Assembly: GCF_001050015.1 (NCBI RefSeq)
Contig: NZ_CVTB01000122.1
Span: 1 to 64,000, forward strand
Direction: 5' to 3'
From: Mycolicibacterium malmesburyense
GTDB lineage: Bacteria > Actinomycetota > Actinomycetes > Mycobacteriales > Mycobacteriaceae
DNA length: 64,000 nucleotides
The notes under the pieces are model-generated. The model was given only the letters and a program-made list of their open reading frames with translations. It did not search any database and was not told the DNA's origin. The position numbers and the translations under genes are program-made. This document shows positions 59,934-64,000 of the stretch, piece after piece. Positions within the stretch are counted from its first letter, which is position 1, and the number at the start of each line of letters is the position of its first letter.

Positions 59934-59964
59934 TATACGACTGCATGGGTTGTACGTTCGTACA
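59934..59964. promoter_or_regulatory. TetR-type operator before the SDR-P450 pair
   Basis: TGTACGTTCGTACA at 59951-59964 is a near-perfect palindrome (only the central TT breaks symmetry). A weaker match in reverse orientation, TATACGACTGCATG, lies at 59934-59947. It lies in the 60-bp gap between the TetR stop and the SDR start and matches the sites at 57807 and 57829. Confidence 0.75.
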
Positions 59965-59987
59965 GCAGGCAGTGCTATGGCGAGGGG

Positions 59988-60740
59988 ATGGACGACGTGA
60001 ACCGCGTGGCAGTGGTCACCGGCGGCGGCTCGGGGCTGGGCCGGTCGATAGCCGAACATCTCGCCCGCGAAGGACATTCCGTCGCGGTTCTGGATGTCAA
60101 CGGCGACTCCGCATTCCAGGCCGCCGACGATCTGCAGGCAACGGGAGTCCAGGCGGTCGGAATCCACGTCGACGTGTCCGACCAGGACGCCGTCAACCAG
60201 GCATTCGAGTCGGCGCGGAAGTCATTGGGCCCCATAGGGATTCTCGTGACCAGCGCGGCGTTGGCCGGGTTCACGAAGTTCGACGAGATCACCCTCGAGG
60301 AGTGGAACCGCTACCTCGCGGTCAACCTGACGGGCACCTTCCTGTGTATACAGGCCGCGCTGCCCGACATGGTCGCATCGCAGTGGGGTCGGATCGTGAC
60401 GATCTCGTCGGCCGCGGGCCAGAACGGCGCCGTCCGTCAGGGTCACTACTCGGCGACCAAGGGTGGGGTCATCGCGATGACCAAAACAGTTGCCGCGGAG
60501 TATGCGTCGAGGGGAATCACTGCCAACACCATCCCGCCGTTCGTCATCGACACCCCGATGCTGCGCGAACAACAGCGCGCCAAGAAGCTTCCGCCGGCCG
60601 AGATGCTGGTGCGCGCCATTCCCGCCGGACGCCTCGGCACCGGCGACGACGTGGCGGCCACATGTGCGTTCCTGTGCTCGGAGGCAGCGGGTTACGTCAC
60701 CGGGCAGGTTATCGGGGTCAACGGAGGAGCGGTGTTGTGA
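59988..60740 (+). CDS. Short-chain dehydrogenase/reductase coupled to the second P450
   Basis: A 250-residue classical SDR: cofactor loop VVTGGGSGLGRSIAEHL (about 9-25) with acidic VLDVN favouring NAD(H), catalytic Ser in IVTISSAAGQN and Tyr-Lys in HYSATKGG, and a C-terminal FVIDTPM segment. ATG 59988 is annotated; GTG 59997 is a possible alternative with GAGGGG at better spacing. The stop overlaps the P450 start as GTGA, so the two enzymes are made together, as expected if the P450 makes an alcohol that the SDR oxidises. It is controlled by the TetR operator just upstream. Confidence 0.92.
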   Translation: MDDVNRVAVVTGGGSGLGRSIAEHLAREGHSVAVLDVNGDSAFQAADDLQATGVQAVGIHVDVSDQDAVNQAFESARKSLGPIGILVTSAALAGFTKFDEITLEEWNRYLAVNLTGTFLCIQAALPDMVASQWGRIVTISSAAGQNGAVRQGHYSATKGGVIAMTKTVAAEYASRGITANTIPPFVIDTPMLREQQRAKKLPPAEMLVRAIPAGRLGTGDDVAATCAFLCSEAAGYVTGQVIGVNGGAVL

Positions 60741-62089
60741 GTGCCACCGACAAGATCACACGGCGTGAGTACCACTTCGACCGCCACCGGCCGGAGTACC
60801 GCGACCGATTCCTGGACATCACCCACGAGATGCAACGCGAGTGCCCACTCGCTTGGACCGATACCTACGGCGGGCATTGGGTCGCCGCGGGTGGTCACGA
60901 AGTCTTCGAACTCGCCCGTTGCCCGTACGTGTCGAACGACCACGACGTGAACAATGAGCGGCGCGGCTACAAGGGCATCTCGATTCCCACCATGCTGGAT
61001 GCGGGTGAGTTCCGCGGCGGCATGCTGGAGATGGACGACCCCGAGCACCGCTACTATCGCGACGCGTTGAACCCCTACCTGTCCCCTGCCGCGGTCAAGC
61101 GGTGGCAGCCGTTCGTCGACGAAGTGGTCCGTGCCTGTCTGGACGAGCATCTCGGCACGGGCAGAATCGATTTCGTCGACGACCTCGCGAACGTAGTGCC
61201 CGCGGTGTTGACGCTGGCCATGCTCGGAGTTCCGCTGGCCAAGTGGCGGATCTACAACGAACCCGCGCATGCATCGGTCTACACGCCGCCGGGCTCGCCT
61301 GACGCGGATCGCGTTCGGGAGCTGTACATGGCGATGGGCGTCGACCTGTACACCAACCTGGTCGAGATCCGCGAGAACCCGCGTCCGGGCATCATCGACG
61401 CGCTCGCCCGGTTACGGGTCAACGGTGAGGCTCCGCCAGATATCGAGCTCATCGGCATGCTCAACCTGCTCATCGGTGGAGGTTTCGATACGACGACGGC
61501 TCTGACCGCACACGCGCTCGAGTGGCTCGGCGAGCACACCGACGAACGCGAGCGACTCAGCACGCACCGTACGGCGTTGCTCAATCCGGCCACCGAGGAG
61601 TTCCTGCGCTTCTTCACCCCGGCGCCCGGCGATGCCCGGACGATCTCGAAGGATATGGATCTCGACGGAGTCGCTCTCAAAGAAGGGGACCGACTCTGGC
61701 TGTCGTGGGCGATGGCGAATCGCGACCCGGCGCTGTTCTCCGATCCCGACGACGTTGTTCTCGACCGGAAAGGCAATCGTCACTTCAGTTTCGGTCTCGG
61801 CGTGCACCGATGCATCGGCTCCAACGTCGCCCGCACGGTATTCAAGTCGATGGTGTGCGCGGTGCTCGATCGGATGCCCGATTACCGGTGTGATCCGGAC
61901 GGCACCGTTCACTACGACACGATCGGCGTCATTCAGGGCATGCGTCACCTGCCCGCGACCTTCACGCCCGGCAGAGCGCTCGGACCGGGTTTGGACGAAA
62001 CGATCGACCGGTTGCAGCGGATCTGTGATGAGCAGGGCCTGGCCCGCCCTATCACCGAGCGCAAAGAGGCTGCGGTGATCGACTTCTAG
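60737..62089 (+). CDS. Cytochrome P450 (second)
   Basis: A 450-residue P450 read from GTG 60737 (GTGA overlap with the SDR). I-helix GGGFDTTTA (247-255), K-helix EEFLR (E288, R291), and haem loop FSFGLGVHRCIGSNVAR with proximal Cys359. In the I-helix the usual acidic residue before the threonine is Asp (D251). The protein is longer than the first P450, with an extended C-terminus (ITERKEAAVIDF). The sequence upstream of the GTG in the same frame is open but belongs to other genes. Electron-transfer partners are not encoded nearby. Confidence 0.94.
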   Translation: MSATDKITRREYHFDRHRPEYRDRFLDITHEMQRECPLAWTDTYGGHWVAAGGHEVFELARCPYVSNDHDVNNERRGYKGISIPTMLDAGEFRGGMLEMDDPEHRYYRDALNPYLSPAAVKRWQPFVDEVVRACLDEHLGTGRIDFVDDLANVVPAVLTLAMLGVPLAKWRIYNEPAHASVYTPPGSPDADRVRELYMAMGVDLYTNLVEIRENPRPGIIDALARLRVNGEAPPDIELIGMLNLLIGGGFDTTTALTAHALEWLGEHTDERERLSTHRTALLNPATEEFLRFFTPAPGDARTISKDMDLDGVALKEGDRLWLSWAMANRDPALFSDPDDVVLDRKGNRHFSFGLGVHRCIGSNVARTVFKSMVCAVLDRMPDYRCDPDGTVHYDTIGVIQGMRHLPATFTPGRALGPGLDETIDRLQRICDEQGLARPITERKEAAVIDF

Positions 62090-62094
62090 CCGGA

Positions 62095-62523
62095 TCAGCC
62101 GGGCGGGACGGGCCGCACCTTGTTGTGCACCAACTCGATCAGCTGACCCTCCGGGTCGCGCGCCATGCAGGCGTAGCCACCGCCGGGGTCGGCGACGATC
62201 GTGCCGCCCGCGGAGGTGACCGCCTCCTGCGCCGCGGCCACGTCGTCGACCGCTATCGAGAGATGGGTCAGGCCGGCCCCAACCATCGACCGCTCGGGTT
62301 CCTCGGGAGCGGGATGTCCGGAGAACGTCAGCAACTGCAGCACGAACCCGTCGTTCTGTAGATAGACGGCCTCGAACCCGATCGGCGGTGACAGCGGCAG
62401 CAATCCGGCCGCCATCTCGTCGGGGATCGTCAACCGCTTCACCTCGGCGAAACCCAGCGCCTCGTAGAACCGCTTCGCGGTGTCGAGGTCACGCACCCGC
62501 AGGCCGACATGGCTGACTCCCAT
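62095..62523 (-). CDS. VOC-family protein of the oxidative cluster
   Basis: A 142-residue VOC-fold protein: GVSHVGLRVRDLDTAKRFYEALGF with the first metal His (H5), then GAGLTHLSIAVDDVAAAQEAVTSAGG with a second His, and the terminal DPEGQLIELVHNK carrying the metal Glu. All usual metal ligands of glyoxalase or extradiol-type members appear to be present, so an isomerase, epimerase or ring-cleavage role is possible. It is 1 bp from the SDR gene stop upstream on the same strand, so it is translated with it. Confidence 0.86.
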   Translation of the reverse strand: MGVSHVGLRVRDLDTAKRFYEALGFAEVKRLTIPDEMAAGLLPLSPPIGFEAVYLQNDGFVLQLLTFSGHPAPEEPERSMVGAGLTHLSIAVDDVAAAQEAVTSAGGTIVADPGGGYACMARDPEGQLIELVHNKVRPVPPG

Positions 62524-62524
62524 G

Positions 62525-63301
62525 TCACACCCCCGCCGGGCCGGGGGCGCCGTGCATGTACAGCGTCTGGCCGGAGCAGAAGCTGGAGGCGTCCGAGGCG
62601 AAGAACAACACGCCGTGGCCGATCTCGTCGGGTTCGCCGATGCGACCCGCGCCGTTGGTCTGGCCGATCATGTCGATGTCGAAACCCTGCCGCTGCGCAT
62701 CGGATTCGAGGCCAGGAGTGCGGATCGCACCACAGGCGATCCCGTTGACCCGCACTCCTTTACGGGTCCACGCCGCCGCCATCGATCCTGTCAGGTTGTT
62801 CAGTCCGGCCTTGGCCGCCGCGTACGCCACCGCCTGAGGCATGGCGAGCAGGCTGGCACCCGACGAGATGTTGACGATCGCCCCCTTGCCCTGCTTGATC
62901 ATCGGCTCGACGGCCGCGCGGGACAGGTACCAGGCGCTGGACAGGTTCAGGTCGAGGACGTGCTGCCACTCGTCGTCGGTCCACTTCATGATCGACTTGG
63001 TCTCGCCGCCGCCGGCGTTGTTCACCAGCACATCGACGCGGCCGAACTCGTCGAGGGTGGTGGCGATCAGCGCCCGGCAGGCATCGGCCTCGGTGACGTC
63101 GGTCGGCACCGCCAGCGCACGGCGCCCGAGCGCCTCGATCTCGGCGACCGTCGACTTCAGCGGTTCCTCCCGCCGCCCGGCGAGCACGATGTCGGCACCG
63201 CGCTCGGCCAGGGTCAGGGCCGACCCCCGCCCTATGCCGGTGCCCCCGCCGGTGATGACGGCGACCCGTCCCTCCATCGAGAATCTGTCTTCCACGGTCA
63301 T
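62525..63301 (-). CDS. Short-chain dehydrogenase/reductase (third of the cluster)
   Basis: A 258-residue classical SDR. Cofactor loop VITGGGTGIGRGSALTL near 15-31, with AGRREEP after strand 2 suggesting NADP(H), VNNAGGGE, catalytic Ser in VNISSGASLL and Tyr-Lys in AYAAAKAGLNN. It ends GPAGV. ATG 63301 follows AAGGACATG-type spacing (AGGAC). Upstream by 32 bp on the same strand is an LLM reductase gene; downstream is the VOC gene, making a three-gene minus-strand unit opposed to the TetR-P450 unit. Confidence 0.92.
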   Translation of the reverse strand: MTVEDRFSMEGRVAVITGGGTGIGRGSALTLAERGADIVLAGRREEPLKSTVAEIEALGRRALAVPTDVTEADACRALIATTLDEFGRVDVLVNNAGGGETKSIMKWTDDEWQHVLDLNLSSAWYLSRAAVEPMIKQGKGAIVNISSGASLLAMPQAVAYAAAKAGLNNLTGSMAAAWTRKGVRVNGIACGAIRTPGLESDAQRQGFDIDMIGQTNGAGRIGEPDEIGHGVLFFASDASSFCSGQTLYMHGAPGPAGV

Positions 63302-63333
63302 GTCCTTTCTTGGTGGGTCTGTGACGTTGAGCG

Positions 63334-64000
63334 TCAGCGCAGTTCGTCGACGACAGTGGCGTATCGATCCAGGTAGGCCAACGTGGTGGAGGGATCGTCG
63401 CCGTCACGACGGCCGCCGCCCAGCACCGCGCGGTCGATGCCGAGATCCCGGTAGCGGAGCAACTTTTCGGGCTTCGGATCGCCCCACGCCATCACGGTGA
63501 TATCGAGTGTGGCGGGGTCGCGCCCGGCGTCCTCGGCGGTGTGGCGGTAGTCGGCCAGCGCCTTCGGCAGATCGCGGAATGCGGCGTCGCCGGGCAGCCA
63601 CCCGTCAGCCCAGCCGAGGCACTCGCGCGTCGCCTTGGGTCCGGTGGTGGCCGCCAGCAGCGGCGGACGGGGTTGCTGGTGGGGTTTTGGGTGGCTCCAC
63701 ACCGGCGCGAAATCGTAGAACTCGCCGTGGTGTTCGGCTTCGTCGTCGCGCCACAACTTCTCGAGTGCGGCCACCATGTCCGCCAGTGCACGGTAGCGGT
63801 CCCGCCATGCGATCGAGCTGGTCACCGCGAGTTCGGCGCGCATGCCGACCCCGACGCCGAGCACCAGGCGACCCCGGCTCAGCTGGTCCAGCGTCGCGAC
63901 TTCCTTTGCGAAGGTGAAGATCTCGCGTTCCAGCGGTAACACCACCGAGGTGCCGACCCGCAGTGTGTCGGTCGCCTGCGCGGCGGCCAGCAGGGACAGC
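63334..64000 (-). CDS. LLM-class F420-dependent oxidoreductase, C-terminal part (5' end outside window)
   Basis: The frame is open to the end of the window, so the gene begins beyond it. About 221 residues are visible. Sequence: LSLLAAAQATDTLRVGTSVVLP, then EIFTFAKEVATLDQLSRGRLVLGVGVGM (the luciferase-like signature), YRALADMVAALEKLWRDDEAEHHGEFYDF and PPLLAATTGPKATRECLGWADGWLPG, all typical of the F420-dependent branch rather than the FMN-dependent NtaA branch. It is the first gene of the minus-strand SDR-VOC unit. Substrate unknown. Confidence 0.88.
   Translation of the reverse strand, partial: LSLLAAAQATDTLRVGTSVVLPLEREIFTFAKEVATLDQLSRGRLVLGVGVGMRAELAVTSSIAWRDRYRALADMVAALEKLWRDDEAEHHGEFYDFAPVWSHPKPHQQPRPPLLAATTGPKATRECLGWADGWLPGDAAFRDLPKALADYRHTAEDAGRDPATLDITVMAWGDPKPEKLLRYRDLGIDRAVLGGGRRDGDDPSTTLAYLDRYATVVDELR

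Noticed and set aside
59570..60736. Upstream in-frame extension of the second P450 giving an 839-residue product
   Set aside because: The extension overlaps the TetR and SDR genes in another frame; the real P450 begins at GTG 60737 in a 4-bp overlap with the SDR stop.

Overview
The window is high-GC DNA that reads as a chromosome segment of a Mycobacteriaceae member, most like a fast-growing Mycolicibacterium-type species. The indicators are gene families largely restricted to or typical of mycobacteria: the TreS-maltokinase pair, the divergent EF-G paralogue FusA2, an Rv0203-type hemophore, a 13E12/DUF222 HNH protein, the MoxR-DUF58-DUF4129 operon, F420-type oxidoreductases, many GTG starts and many apparently leaderless promoters. 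No rRNA, tRNA, CRISPR array, prophage or insertion-sequence transposase was recognised. No species is claimed.

Layout. 0-6 kb: the 3' end of a glycogen debranching gene, an acidic small protein, a TetR regulator and a treS-mak-hypothetical operon (trehalose to maltose to maltose-1-phosphate). 6-11 kb: a HugZ-like flavin/haem protein, an orotate phosphoribosyltransferase-like gene, and a complete ABC importer operon (lipoprotein, two permeases, ATPase). 11-19 kb: small exported or membrane proteins, an F420-type PPOX protein, fusA2, and a tightly overlapped operon of a sedolisin (S53) peptidase, a zinc-ribbon polytopic membrane protein and a membrane-anchored protein. 19-23 kb: a partner-switching signalling island (two STAS proteins, a PAS-PP2C-HATPase protein, an ANTAR protein). 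23-28 kb: two transporters, small proteins, and a DUF222/HNH gene flanked by short direct repeats. 28-32 kb: the five-gene MoxR/DUF58/DUF4129 operon, with every junction overlapping by 4 bp. 32-43 kb: housekeeping and small-molecule genes (methyltransferase, Kup, rhomboid protease, VOC protein, hemophore, nitrobindin-like protein, beta-lactamase-fold hydrolase, FAD oxidoreductase, tocopherol-cyclase-like protein, glutaminyl cyclase). 43-55 kb: HrpA helicase, a MmyB-type regulator divergent from an SDR, a FUSC-like protein, a methylenetetrahydrofolate-reductase-like protein, SelO, an M42-type peptidase, DUF899 and other small proteins.

55.6-64 kb is the most distinctive part. It is a dense set of redox enzymes: two cytochromes P450, three SDRs, two luciferase-like (LLM) oxidoreductases and a VOC protein around one TetR regulator. 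A shared palindromic motif, TGTACG-NN-CGTACA, occurs at the divergent P450/LLM promoter and again before the SDR-P450 pair, which suggests a single TetR-controlled regulon for oxidative breakdown of an unknown organic substrate. One of its genes, the FMN-dependent LLM monooxygenase, is cut by a single in-frame TAG.

Other notable structures are a 63-bp inverted-repeat element that supplies the stop codons of two convergent genes and has a diverged relative near 0.9 kb, five tandem copies of a 22-bp unit next to the DUF222 gene, a canonical intrinsic terminator after the hemophore gene, and a probable frameshift in a small secreted protein. All functional calls are from reading sequence; no database search was run.
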